A stretch of 64,000 nucleotides of DNA from Zymomonas mobilis (GTDB lineage Bacteria > Pseudomonadota > Alphaproteobacteria > Sphingomonadales > Sphingomonadaceae). The DNA is taken from NCBI RefSeq assembly GCF_006715975.1, contig NZ_VFOF01000001.1:1705001-1769000 (forward strand), given 5' to 3'. A model generated the notes under the pieces. It did not search any database and was not told where the DNA came from. It worked only from the letters and a program-made list of their open reading frames with translations. Position numbers and translations under genes: made by a program. Positions 53,578 to 62,888 of this stretch are shown piece by piece. Within the stretch, counting starts at the first letter, position 1. Each line of letters opens with the position of its first letter.

Positions 53578-54216
53578 ATGATTCCAGAAAAAGATATTAG
53601 ACTGGAAGCAGGCAGAAAACTTTTTGCCGGAGCCGTCAATTTTTTAAAATCGTCTCCGGCTCTGGAATTTTTACCAGCCCCGAGCGTTCCTGAAGTCGCC
53701 TTCGCTGGCCGTTCCAATGTTGGGAAATCTTCCCTTATCAATGCCCTGACCAATCGGAATAGTTTGGCTCGTGCATCGACGACACCGGGAAGAACCCAAG
53801 AGCTCAACTTCTTTGATGTTGGTGAGCCTTTGGAAATGCGCCTTGTGGATATGCCCGGTTATGGCTTTGCCAAAGCGCCAAAGGATATCGTTAAACGCTG
53901 GAAATGGTTGATTAACGATTATTTGCGGGGGCGGGCTGTTCTGCGGCGTACCCTGATTTTGATCGATAGTCGCCACGGTATTAAAGATGTTGATCGCGAT
54001 CTGATGAAAATGTTGGATGACGCAGCAATATCCTATCGGGTTGTCTTGACGAAATCAGACAAAGTGAAAGCCGAGCTTTTGCAAAAGACGGTGGATGCTA
54101 TCACGACAGAAATGCGGCAGCATCCCGCTGCTTTTCCTGAAATCCTTGTCACCTCGAGTGAAAAAGGCACGGGAATGGCTGAATTGCGGGCAGCTGTTTA
54201 TGACGCCATTATCTAA
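53578..54216 (+). CDS. engB: ribosome-assembly GTPase EngB/YsxC
   Basis: Essential GTPase acting in large-subunit assembly. The 212-residue protein has G1 GRSNVGKSS at 44-52, G2 TTPGRTQ, G3 DMPGYG at 91-96, G4 TKSD near 157 and G5 VTSSEKGTG. Last gene of the rpmH-yidC operon, ending in a strong terminator. Confidence 0.96.
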   Translation: MIPEKDIRLEAGRKLFAGAVNFLKSSPALEFLPAPSVPEVAFAGRSNVGKSSLINALTNRNSLARASTTPGRTQELNFFDVGEPLEMRLVDMPGYGFAKAPKDIVKRWKWLINDYLRGRAVLRRTLILIDSRHGIKDVDRDLMKMLDDAAISYRVVLTKSDKVKAELLQKTVDAITTEMRQHPAAFPEILVTSSEKGTGMAELRAAVYDAII

Positions 54217-54238
54217 CTAAAAGTATAGTTTTTGATGA

Positions 54239-54284
54239 CAGCTTCAGCGTATTTTAGACAAATACACTGAAGCTGTTTTTTTTA
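54239..54284 (+). terminator. rpmH-engB operon terminator
   Basis: ACAGCTTCAG pairs perfectly with CTGAAGCTGT, with inner A-T pairs, followed by eight T. It starts 23 bases after engB, and its T-run touches the end of the opposing PepSY gene. Confidence 0.92.
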
Positions 54285-55847
54285 TATCTTCTTCGGAAGA
54301 TTCTTCTGCTTTATCGCCGCGATTAAAAGCAAATCCCCGAAGAACCAAGCAATCAAGCTACAGCTTAAATTCGACGATAAGAAGAGGCTTTTATGACCAT
54401 ATGCACTGGCCATAACCGGAATAAGAATGGTCAGAAGCCCCGCCCCCAATAGCAGAATAGAATTTCGGTGTTGGGCATTTAGGCAAAAAGACAGGCCAAC
54501 AAAGAAAGCGAATACGCTGTAATATATTGCGGCAACGTCTTTATAGCTTCCACCATGAGGCAACAAAAAAGCCGCGCAAACAACAGCTGAGATACCGGCG
54601 ATACATCCATTAGTGCAACCTGCTGTTAGACATTCCAAAAATCGGGTCGAAGGTAAAATTTTTCCTGTCTTGATTTCGCGTCTTTTACGGGAATTAATCC
54701 ATAACTGGTTTCCGGTATAAAAAAGAAACGCACCACCCAAGCCAAGCAAGACGTAGCCCCATCTGACAAGAAGACCGCCAAAATTCCCAAAATGTAAGGC
54801 GAAGAAAGTTGTCAGAATGGCAAAGCTGGTTGATTGATGACCAGGAAGATAATCAGAAGAAATAATTTTACCGCTGTAAGGATCAATTTCAGCAAAGCCG
54901 CTGGTTGATCCACGCATTCTGTAGCGGGGGTCATGACCTGCAATACGTAAGATCAGTCGCCCTTCTTTATTCTGCATATAGCTGAGGCTGTCTACGATGA
55001 AGCCCGGGGCTTGCTTGCCGAAATGATCTACGATTTCTTCAGGGGATAGAGGCGAAGATTCTGGATAGTTCGCTGTATCGGGGCGAGAGATTTTATCAGA
55101 ATGGGAGGATGCTTTTATTTTTTCCGATAGGTTTATCGATGCAGGGCTTTTAGCCAATAAGGCCTGCTGAACATCATAAACGGGATCGTGAAAAGCAAAG
55201 ACGACAGACGTCAATGCAATGACGAGATGAAAGGGTAACGAAAAAATCCCGAGCAAGTTGTGAATATCTAACCACATCCTTCTGAGGCTGGAAGTGAGGC
55301 GTAAGGCAAAAAGATTCTGAGCCATTTTTGGCAAGAAAATGATGACACCTGATGACAGCGCAACTGCATATAAAAGCGCGACCATGCCCGTAACAAGCAA
55401 TGCCGTTTCATGGGGAAGCGGTATCCCCACCTGCTGATGCAATAGATCGATAAAATCAGCTGCCGCCGAAAAGTGGGGTTGTACTGTGACGAGCGCACCT
55501 TTTTCATCCAAAGCCGCAAGTGTGAGCTCGTGAGAGCCGTGGCCATGCCCAAAAGGCGCAGACCATGATAAACGTTCAGGGTGAGCAGCATTGGGGAAGA
55601 GAGAAATGGTATAATTCTTTTTAGCCTCTGGATGGGCAGCAAAGGCTTTCGCCATTAATTCAGGCGTAGAATGTAACGAAACCGGAGCAGGCAAAGAAAT
55701 AGATTGGGATGCCCAATCTTGTAAGGGCTGTTCGAACATTGTGACGGCACCTGCATAGAATGCCACAAATAGAAACAGGCTGGTGACAATACCGACCCAG
55801 CTATGCAAGTCACGGTAAACACGCACGAGATTACTCGGGATTTTCAT
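54282..55847 (-). CDS. PepSY-domain inner-membrane protein of iron uptake
   Basis: The 521-residue protein belongs to the PepSY-associated transmembrane family: an N-terminal RVYRDLHSWVGIVTSLFLF helix, a second HNLLGIFSLPFHLVIALTSV block, PepSY-like periplasmic parts and four more C-terminal helices. Such proteins follow TonB siderophore receptors and some reduce Fe(III)-siderophores. The ATG overlaps the previous stop (ATGA). Last gene of a four-gene iron operon. Confidence 0.82.
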   Translation of the reverse strand: MKIPSNLVRVYRDLHSWVGIVTSLFLFVAFYAGAVTMFEQPLQDWASQSISLPAPVSLHSTPELMAKAFAAHPEAKKNYTISLFPNAAHPERLSWSAPFGHGHGSHELTLAALDEKGALVTVQPHFSAAADFIDLLHQQVGIPLPHETALLVTGMVALLYAVALSSGVIIFLPKMAQNLFALRLTSSLRRMWLDIHNLLGIFSLPFHLVIALTSVVFAFHDPVYDVQQALLAKSPASINLSEKIKASSHSDKISRPDTANYPESSPLSPEEIVDHFGKQAPGFIVDSLSYMQNKEGRLILRIAGHDPRYRMRGSTSGFAEIDPYSGKIISSDYLPGHQSTSFAILTTFFALHFGNFGGLLVRWGYVLLGLGGAFLFYTGNQLWINSRKRREIKTGKILPSTRFLECLTAGCTNGCIAGISAVVCAAFLLPHGGSYKDVAAIYYSVFAFFVGLSFCLNAQHRNSILLLGAGLLTILIPVMASAYGHKSLFLSSNLSCSLIAWFFGDLLLIAAIKQKNLPKKI

Positions 55848-56143
55848 AGGTAGAACCCCCGTGCCAGAAAAAAGATTGCCCAGACCAAAAGATTACATCC
55901 GGCTAAAATACCCCAAGCCTGACGAGTGGAGCGAAACAGGCCAGAGAGGCTGAGAATACTGACCCATAAGGGCGAGATCATCCACATCAGGAATTGCGAT
56001 GAGATGGCGCGAGGATTTCCTTCGCTATGACATAACAGACCAGCAATACCCATTATGCCCAACGTCAGAGGAGCTCCCAAGAATAAAGCCGCAACAAATT
56101 TCAAGAACCAAGAATGATTGGGTCGATAGACGCTTTGTTTCAT
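55844..56143 (-). CDS. small DUF3649-like membrane protein of the iron operon
   Basis: A 99-residue protein with about three membrane segments (FVAALFLGAPLTLGIMGIAG, FLMWMISPLWVSILSLSG, GILAGCNLLVWAIFFLA). It resembles the DUF3649 proteins found between TonB receptors and PepSY proteins. Both ends overlap neighbours by four bases, showing tight translational coupling. Its biochemical role is unknown. Confidence 0.72.
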   Translation of the reverse strand: MKQSVYRPNHSWFLKFVAALFLGAPLTLGIMGIAGLLCHSEGNPRAISSQFLMWMISPLWVSILSLSGLFRSTRQAWGILAGCNLLVWAIFFLARGFYL

Positions 56144-56409
56144 AATTTACGTCTCCGCCTTGGGAAAAGAGCGATGACCAATGGAAGAAAAGACCATTCG
56201 ATCATCAGGAGAACCGCCAAGATCAAAAAGGCTGATGCGAGGCTTTTTTCCTGCCACAAAAACAGAAGCGCCATAAATTCGATCAGGCTCGCAATCAGCG
56301 TGAAAGGCTGTTTTTCCAAAGGATTGAGTAGCAATCTTTGGTTATCCGAAGTGAGATAAAAGAGCAAAGACCCTAAACAAGATAGAAGCGTGGCGAGAAA
56401 GAGAAACAT
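56140..56409 (-). CDS. small DUF3325-like membrane protein of the iron operon
   Basis: An 89-residue protein with about three membrane segments and a basic end (RRRRKL), resembling DUF3325 proteins of the same operons. I place the start at ATG 56409, which overlaps the receptor stop (TAATG) and has GGGGAGG eight bases upstream; a TTG at 56427 would swallow that ribosome site. Role unknown. Confidence 0.7.
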   Translation of the reverse strand: MFLFLATLLSCLGSLLFYLTSDNQRLLLNPLEKQPFTLIASLIEFMALLFLWQEKSLASAFLILAVLLMIEWSFLPLVIALFPRRRRKL

Positions 56410-58696
56410 TAGGCAGCACCTCCCCAATTGTAGCCGAGCCGTAAGGTTAGGCTGCGTCCTTGGCCGTAATAACAGGCAGAAGCCGCCGTACAGGTAGAAA
56501 CAAAACGTTTATTGGCAATGTTACGCATATTCAGAGAAAGCGATAAGCCTTTGTAGCGTGGGAAACGGTTCGCAAAGTCATAACGCAAGAAAGAGTCAAA
56601 CAGGGTATAGCCCGGAATAGACAGCGTATTATTGGTATCGCCATAGCTGTGGCCGGTATAACGGACACCTCCGCCCAGCCCTAAGCCGGATAAAAATCCA
56701 TGTCGGATACGCTGATCAACGAACAGCGAAGCCATCCATTTCGGCGCCTGCGGTAAGTAATTACCTATCTGTGAAGCGGTATTAGATTCCGTTATCTTTG
56801 CATCACTGCGTGTTCCGGTGAAGATGATTGCCATATCCCATGGTAGGGTGGCTCTACCTTCCAATTCGAGGCCACGCACACGCCCTTCCCCTGTTTGCAC
56901 CAGACAGGTGGAGGTTCCACATAACGCCCCATTCGGATCAGGAGTGGTCATATTCCGTTGCGTGATTTGATAGGCACCAAACGTGATATAAATGCTTTTG
57001 CCATATTGGTAGCGGATACCGGCTTCATATTGATCGCCGGTGGTTGGTTTAAAGGGCGAACCATCCAAAGAGGTTGAAGGATCGGAAACCTGCGGTTGGA
57101 ATGATTTCGCATAGCTGAAATAGGGAGCGAGACCATTATCGAATAGATAAACTGCCCCTGCGCGCCAAGTGAACGCATTCGAATTTGTGATGTAACGTTT
57201 TTGTGTCAGGCGATTCAAAGTATTATCTTTTGCCCAATCCTGTCTTCCGCCGACAGTGATGCGTAATCGTTTGAATTTGATTTGATCTTGAAAATAGATG
57301 CCATTTTGTCGGCTGATCGTGGAAGTATAAACTTGTGGAGATAGGGCAGAAGAATATCCGGCTGATCCACGGGATACCGGATCAAAAATATTGAGCATTG
57401 GCAGCACCAAGGATGAGGCGACCAAATCCCGATCATGCGTCCAATCTGTGTAGAAATAATCGGTACCGAACAGCAAAGTATGCCGAACCGCTCCCGTCTT
57501 TACATGGCCTTCCAACTGGGTATCAGTAGCAACGCCTTGTGATCGTCCCCGCCCTTCAACAGCGCGGCGGTTAACCGTTTCTCCCGCCACACAGCCCGCG
57601 ATGGCGGCGCTACAGCTTTGCAAAGTATCGCCAGAAAGCACCGTTGCCCGATAGAGGGTATTAAGATAGGTGTATCGGGTATTGTTCCGAAGAGTCAGGA
57701 ACGGGTTAAAGTGATGTTCGAAAAATGAACCGGCCATCGCCTGATTACGATTGAAAGTATCCCATTTCGGTTCACCAAGATTGGCATTATTCGAGATATA
57801 GCGCCCTTTTGAAGAATAGAGCGTGCCGGTTGCTGGTAAAAATTGGAATGTGGAGCCGCCTTGATCGCGCTGGTATTGGGCAAGAAAAGTCCATGTCGTG
57901 TCGGGTGATATTTCCCATGTCAGGCTTGGAGAAACATAATACCGCCCTGTCTGGACATGATTAACCTGAGTATCGCCATAACGTGCCAGACCAACAATAC
58001 GGCCAAGCAGCGTGCCGTTTTTATTTAATTTGCCAGTGACATCGCCAGAGGCCTGCCCCTGCCAATTGGCAAGACCGGTATAACCGGAACCCTGAAGGAA
58101 AAATTCACCCTGACTTTTTTGGTTGGCCGTTTGGTAACGAGATTGACCACCCCACCGGGAGCCGTCTGTCCGTAAAGGGCGCCAGAGGGTCCTTTTAAAA
58201 CTTCGATCTGTTGAAGCGAAAACGGATCAAAGGAGGTTCGAGTCCACTGCCCGCCAGAGGGCAGACGTAAGCCATCGACGAAATTGTTATTGGAAGAGAA
58301 GCCACCTGCCCCGAAGCCGCGAACGGAAACTTCATCAACGCGGCTATCAATGCCGGAAGGTTCCGCCTGAACACCGGCGGTATAAGCAAGCGCGTCAGCA
58401 ATAGTCGGCGAGGCGCGTAATTCTATTTCGCTACGGCTGACGATAGAAATAGATTGGGGCGATTCAATAATAGGGCTGTGGGTTTTTGTGGTTGAGGATG
58501 CCTGAGATAAGCCCGTCGCGGTGACGACAATGACGTCGGACTTCTCTTTTTTCTTGGATGACGGGGAGCCCGCCTCTTTTTGAGGTGATATGTTAATTTC
58601 TGGCGCTGAAGCTGTTTGGGCGTCTGCATCAGTCAAGAAACCGCCTGCAAACATCAAAACCGGAAATACCGCTTTTATTGTATTGGATCCCCCCAT
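56409..58696 (-). pseudogene. TonB-dependent siderophore receptor broken by one frameshift
   Basis: Outer-membrane receptor of the FecA/FhuA type for ferric siderophores. The N-terminal part (58696 to 58115) has a signal peptide, a TonB-box/plug region with SDVIVVTATGL, then IEVLKGPSGALYGQTAPGG. At a run of six A on the minus strand (58115-58120) the frame is lost: after TKRPTKK it runs 30 codons to a stop at 58025. One more A restores TKKSQGEFFLQG, which reads without a stop through 57738-58060 into the barrel (FTWRAGAVYLFDNGLAPYFS, YEAGIRYQYG) to the C-terminus RLGYNWGGAA. The repaired protein would have about 762 residues. Possible causes are inactivation, a sequencing error or poly-A phase variation. 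First gene of the iron operon. Confidence 0.88.
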
Positions 58697-58983
58697 AACC
58701 GTTTAAGCCCTCTTTCAATTTGTTTGTTAGAATATTCTCCGGTTATGCTTTATTGATATTGATTGTCAATTACACATATTTGATTTAAAGGTTATAAAAA
58801 TGTAAAGAAAAGAAAAATGATTTATTATAAGCAAAAAACATAAATAAAAAATTTAATTTTAATTTAATGCAGTTTTAAAAATTAAATTTCTCAAATAAAA
58901 TTATTTAATATCTGCATATACTATTGTTATTGATATGCAGTTTCACAATATAGTAAGCGTCTTTTTATTTTTCGGATGATTAA
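58697..58983. other. divergent promoter region receptor/dapE
   Basis: 287 AT-rich bases between the minus-strand iron operon and plus-strand dapE. It carries a Fur-box-like site at 58754-58768 and a weaker partial match near 58923-58940. No gene. Confidence 0.55.
58754..58768 (-). promoter_or_regulatory. Fur box candidate of the iron operon
   Basis: TGATATTGATTGTCA matches the 7-1-7 Fur consensus TGATAATGATTATCA at 13 of 15 positions. It lies 58 bases upstream of the siderophore receptor start, where iron repression is expected. Confidence 0.65.
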
Positions 58984-60114
58984 ATGACTATAGCCCCTGA
59001 CCCTGTTGACCTTGCTGCCCGACTAATCGCTTGTAAATCGGTAACGCCGTCTGATGATGGAGCCATGAATATTATGGCCGAGGCTTTGGAGGCGGCGGGC
59101 TTTACCGTTCATTTATTAACCAAAGGCCAAGCGCCTGATGGCCCTGTCACTAATTTAATCGCTTTTCGAGGCAAGGGGCATCCGCATCTCGCCTATGCCG
59201 GTCATAGTGACGTCGTGCCAGCCGGTCAGGGATGGAGTTCTGATCCGTTTACGCCAACCATTAAAGATGGCTATCTTGTAGGTCGCGGCGCTGTGGATAT
59301 GAAAAGCTCGGTTGCGGCCTTTATTGCGGCGGCTTCCCGCTATACCGAGCATAAAGGCACCCTATCCTTCCTGATTACAGGAGATGAAGAAGGCCCTGCA
59401 ACCTTCGGCACACCGGCTATTATCGAATGGCTGAATGAAAGATCGATCAAACCCGATTATTGCCTTGTCGGAGAACCGACTTCGATGGAAGTTTTAGGGG
59501 ATACGATTAAAAACGGACGACGCGGTTCGGTTAACATGTGGATCGACGTTCCGGGTATCCAAGGTCATGTTGCCTATCCAGATCGAGCCCAGAATCCTAT
59601 TCCGGTTTTAGCCAGAATTATTTCGGATTTGGAAAGCTGGTTACTGGATGAAGGGGATCAATGGTTCCAGCCATCTAATTTGGAAGTTACCGCGATCGAA
59701 AGCGATAACAAGGCGACTAATGTTATTCCTTCGCTTGCCAAGGCACAGCTGAATATTCGTTTCAATGCCCTGCATAAAGGTGCTGAATTAGTCGATAGTT
59801 TGAAAAAACGGGTCGCAGCTATTGAGCCAAAGGCCAAAGTAAAATTTGCAATTTCTGGCGAAGCTTTTGTCACGGAAAAAGGCGTTTTGACAGAAAAAGT
59901 ATCAGCGGCGATTACAAAGAACACAGGGAGAACCCCGAGCCTTTCAACGAGCGGCGGCACTTCAGATGCACGTTTCCTGACTAAATTATGTCCAGTGATT
60001 GAATTTGGCTTGGTTAATGCCACGATGCATAAAGTGGATGAAAAAGCTTCTGTCGAAGATATTCAGCAATTAAGCCGGATTGACGAAGATATTATCAAAT
60101 CTTTCTTAGGGTAA
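58984..60114 (+). CDS. dapE: succinyl-diaminopimelate desuccinylase
   Basis: Zinc hydrolase of the succinylase branch of lysine and diaminopimelate synthesis. The 376-residue protein has the M20 metal motifs YAGHSDVVP (His74, Asp76), GRGAVDMKSS (Asp105) and TGDEEGPA (Glu135/136), and STSGGTSDARFL near the C-terminus. ATG 58984 has GGAT upstream. Single gene with a strong terminator. Confidence 0.95.
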   Translation: MTIAPDPVDLAARLIACKSVTPSDDGAMNIMAEALEAAGFTVHLLTKGQAPDGPVTNLIAFRGKGHPHLAYAGHSDVVPAGQGWSSDPFTPTIKDGYLVGRGAVDMKSSVAAFIAAASRYTEHKGTLSFLITGDEEGPATFGTPAIIEWLNERSIKPDYCLVGEPTSMEVLGDTIKNGRRGSVNMWIDVPGIQGHVAYPDRAQNPIPVLARIISDLESWLLDEGDQWFQPSNLEVTAIESDNKATNVIPSLAKAQLNIRFNALHKGAELVDSLKKRVAAIEPKAKVKFAISGEAFVTEKGVLTEKVSAAITKNTGRTPSLSTSGGTSDARFLTKLCPVIEFGLVNATMHKVDEKASVEDIQQLSRIDEDIIKSFLG

Positions 60115-60125
60115 GCTGACCAATG

Positions 60126-60159
60126 ATCCGGAATTATCTGATATAATTCCGGATTTTTT
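60126..60159 (+). terminator. dapE terminator
   Basis: Twelve bases (60126-60137) pair perfectly with 60143-60154 around CTGAT, followed by six T. It starts 11 bases after the dapE stop. Confidence 0.93.
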
Positions 60160-60169
60160 CTTGAAAATG

Positions 60170-60508
60170 CTAAATATTTTTTTTGTCAGCATCCACGATA
60201 AGGGCAATGTTTTGCCTACTGTAAATGGATATTCTTTCTACTGAGGTACCTTTTTCTGAACTTTTCAGGCGGAAACCATCTTCTAATAAACTATTAAGAT
60301 AAAGGCGGTTAAAAATAAAAGGCCAAACTAGACTAGAAATACCTAATGTTGGAAAAATAGTTAAAAACATCAAAAGTGCATATTTCCAACTTCCTCTAAA
60401 TACAGCTGGCCATAAACCAAAAAAGAAAGTTGTCCATGAAAAACCAATGGGCGCTCTACGTATTTTTCCATTATAAGAATTAACCAATATTAAATGATCA
60501 AAAGCCAT
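60170..60508 (-). CDS. DUF2628-like small membrane protein
   Basis: The 112-residue protein has APIGFSWTTFFFGLWPAVFRG followed by a hydrophobic segment (YALLMFLTIFPTLGISSLVW) and a charged C-terminus. This resembles DUF2628-type proteins, whose role is unknown. ATG 60508 has a strong GAGGGA. Base composition is more AT-rich than the neighbours, so it may have been acquired. Confidence 0.6.
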   Translation of the reverse strand: MAFDHLILVNSYNGKIRRAPIGFSWTTFFFGLWPAVFRGSWKYALLMFLTIFPTLGISSLVWPFIFNRLYLNSLLEDGFRLKSSEKGTSVERISIYSRQNIALIVDADKKNI

Positions 60509-60568
60509 TCGTCCCTCTGTTTAATTTTTATTTAATTAGTCTTCAATTAAACAAATAAAAAAAATATT

Positions 60569-61270
60569 CTATTTATTTTTAATAGTAATATTTTTTTCAT
60601 CGCGGCGGCGGCGAAGAATGACATAAAGGGCACCTGCCCCACCATGGCGCGGATGGGCATTTCTGACAGCAGCGATATGGCCGGAATAGGGTGAAAAACT
60701 AAGCCAATCACCGATAGCGCCACGAATAAGACCCCGCGTAATAATACCATGTTCATTGCGGCGGGGTGGACGACCCGTGATAATCAACAAAACGCGGATG
60801 CCTTGGCTGATGGCTTGCGACAGCGCAGATTCTAAAACCCGATAAGCGCTAGTCATGGTATAGCCATGTAAATCGATACTACGCTCTGGATCGACACTGC
60901 CCTTGCTTAGCTTTCGATCCCATGACCCATCCAATGTATCAAGAGATTTTTTCTCAGAAAAAACAGGCGGTGGAGGGGTTACTTTTTGCCGCTCGCTAAT
61001 TTTTTTGCTGACTTTACAAATAGGCGGCGGTTTAACAGCAGGCGCAATATTTTTGTTCAGTAATTCAGCTAGGGATTGATAGCGTTCCGGTTCTAAAGGT
61101 GTCACGGTTACGGCGACTTTGCGCCACAAAGTAAGGTCTTCTGCAGAAAGATATTTTGACGCAGATTTCTGTCCAGAAAAGGGCGGGGAAGATTCCCTTT
61201 GCTTGTTATTTGGACTTTCTGTCCTGTCCGTCACTGACGGATATTTTTGTCCCCTTCTGCGCTTTGTCAT
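60569..61270 (-). CDS. Smr-domain protein
   Basis: The 233-residue protein has a variable N-terminal half rich in Lys/Pro/Ser and a C-terminal Smr domain: SIDLHGYTMTSAYRVLESAL near 131, LLIITGRPPRR and HPRHGGAGALYVILRRRR. Smr domains are nicking or RNA endonucleases; in alphaproteobacteria this gene follows mltA but its role is not established. Its first 65 bases lie inside the end of mltA, so it is translationally linked to it. Confidence 0.85.
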   Translation of the reverse strand: MTKRRRGQKYPSVTDRTESPNNKQRESSPPFSGQKSASKYLSAEDLTLWRKVAVTVTPLEPERYQSLAELLNKNIAPAVKPPPICKVSKKISERQKVTPPPPVFSEKKSLDTLDGSWDRKLSKGSVDPERSIDLHGYTMTSAYRVLESALSQAISQGIRVLLIITGRPPRRNEHGIITRGLIRGAIGDWLSFSPYSGHIAAVRNAHPRHGGAGALYVILRRRRDEKNITIKNK

Positions 61271-62516
61271 GTTTTTCAGAACCGATACGTGCGGCTACCC
61301 CTTTCGGCAACAAAAGCCATGCAGAACCATGGCTGGCAAGACCACCAGCGATATGTTCAGCTTTATTGCCATATCCCCAATAGCTATCGAAACGATTAGC
61401 CCCCTTAATAGCGCCGCCTTTATCTTGCGCAATCCAGAGGCCATTCGCAAATGCTGCATTACCACCATGCTTGGAATCAAGCATTAAAAAAACAGGCGCC
61501 CCTAATGGGGTATAAGCAGGGTCGACTGCAAGGGATATCTGAGGCGTGACTGGCACGCCGAGCGCACCTAGGGGACCGGATTCGTTCAATTCCTGAAAAA
61601 AAACATAACTTTTATTGCTTTCCATCACCGATGGCGCCTGATCAGGGTGGTTATGCAACCATTCGACAATACCAGCCATTGTCGTGTGGCCTTTCTCAAT
61701 AACCCCTTTTTGGACAAGCAAACGACCAATGGCCGTATATTCTTGCCCATTCTGGTTGGCATAGCCAATGCGGATAACGCGACCGTCTTCTAGGTTAAGG
61801 CGACCGGAACCTTGGATTTGAAGAAAGAACAAAGCAACGGGATCAACCGCCCATGCGATTTCAAGATGACGGTTTTCTAAAGCACCTTTGTTGATTTCTG
61901 CCCGACTATAATAAGGGACGAGATGGCCTTTTTTGATGCAACCTCTTAGATGCCGTCCCTTCATATCAGGGTAGAAGTCTTCCAGATTGGACTCGATCAA
62001 GTCGGAAGGAACCCTGTAAACAGGGGCATAACCTGCCTTTGGCTGTGTGGAGGCGGCTATTTCAGGCTCATAATAGCCGGTAACAAATGCATCCCCGCCC
62101 CCAACCGAAACGGGTTCAAAATAACGATCAAAAAAAGCGGTGGCAGAAGAGGATGGGTTTTTGGCCGCCTGACAAGCAGCGACCCAATCGCGACCCAACG
62201 TCAATCCGCTTTTATCAGTATGGGAAGATAAGAACGGGCAGGATAAACGAAAGGCGTCTAAGGCCTTTTTGGCATTATCCTCAGTCAATCCCAAGCGCGA
62301 AACTGAAGTCGACTGTGGCTTGAGATTAAGCTGGTTCGCCTTTTGTGAAGACGGCGTTGTATTCTGGGGCTTGGCTTTTGAAGGCGCCACACCGTGAGAT
62401 GCAGAAGGCCGAGATGTCTGGCAAGCTGATAGCGCCAAAATACCCAGCCCTAACAAGGCAATGCTTTTACAGCGCAACGAATAAGCGGTAACGTTTTTGG
62501 CTAAATCAATAAGCAT
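61206..62516 (-). CDS. mltA: membrane-bound lytic murein transglycosylase A
   Basis: Outer-membrane lipoprotein that cleaves peptidoglycan between MurNAc and GlcNAc. From ATG 62516 the protein has 436 residues, with a lipobox LSAC at 29-32. The MltA domain shows VTGYYEPEIAAS, FFLQIQGSGRLNLEDGR and the 3D domain with GLWIAQDKGGAIKGANRFD, which includes the catalytic Asp. The frame is open upstream to 62603, but ATG 62516 gives the clean lipoprotein signal. In the order timA-mltA-smr, common in alphaproteobacteria. Confidence 0.93.
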   Translation of the reverse strand: MLIDLAKNVTAYSLRCKSIALLGLGILALSACQTSRPSASHGVAPSKAKPQNTTPSSQKANQLNLKPQSTSVSRLGLTEDNAKKALDAFRLSCPFLSSHTDKSGLTLGRDWVAACQAAKNPSSSATAFFDRYFEPVSVGGGDAFVTGYYEPEIAASTQPKAGYAPVYRVPSDLIESNLEDFYPDMKGRHLRGCIKKGHLVPYYSRAEINKGALENRHLEIAWAVDPVALFFLQIQGSGRLNLEDGRVIRIGYANQNGQEYTAIGRLLVQKGVIEKGHTTMAGIVEWLHNHPDQAPSVMESNKSYVFFQELNESGPLGALGVPVTPQISLAVDPAYTPLGAPVFLMLDSKHGGNAAFANGLWIAQDKGGAIKGANRFDSYWGYGNKAEHIAGGLASHGSAWLLLPKGVAARIGSEKHDKAQKGTKISVSDGQDRKSK

Positions 62517-62888
62517 AAAATTCTTAATTTGTTTGATGTTGTTTAGCCAAGAGATACTTGGAAAAATTGGTATCACGATCCCGAATATTGTCTGCGTTTC
62601 CACGCCTTGTCAGCGTAATAAAGCGCTTCACTATTCCCTGTCGCTTGGCTCTGGTCTGTCGATGGGCCATTAACGAAGGCTTGTTGATCGTGATCATAGG
62701 GAGATTAATAGAAAGACGGCTTTTGGTCGAATGGTCTGTTATTGGCCGCAGATTGCGAGGCACGGCCATCAGGCCAACCACTACGTCCGGTTAAAGCAGC
62801 TGCAGCCATAAACAGAACAAAACGTTTTTTCATTACCGTTCTTCTTTAGATATCCCCCTTCCTTTTAAGTTGAATATCTGCCGGAAAA
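62517..62888 (-). other. gap between timA and mltA
   Basis: 372 bases. A small possible peptide gene lies at 62705-62833; the rest shows no gene, promoter pair or terminator I can support. Confidence 0.45.
62705..62833 (-). CDS. possible 42-residue exported peptide
   Basis: The frame opens ATGAAAAAACG and begins with a signal-like stretch (MKKRFVLFMAAAALTG), continuing to QKPSFY and a TAA. The ribosome site (GAAGAACGG) is moderate. It could be a real small secreted peptide, a decayed lipoprotein gene or chance. Confidence 0.3.
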   Translation of the reverse strand: MKKRFVLFMAAAALTGRSGWPDGRASQSAANNRPFDQKPSFY

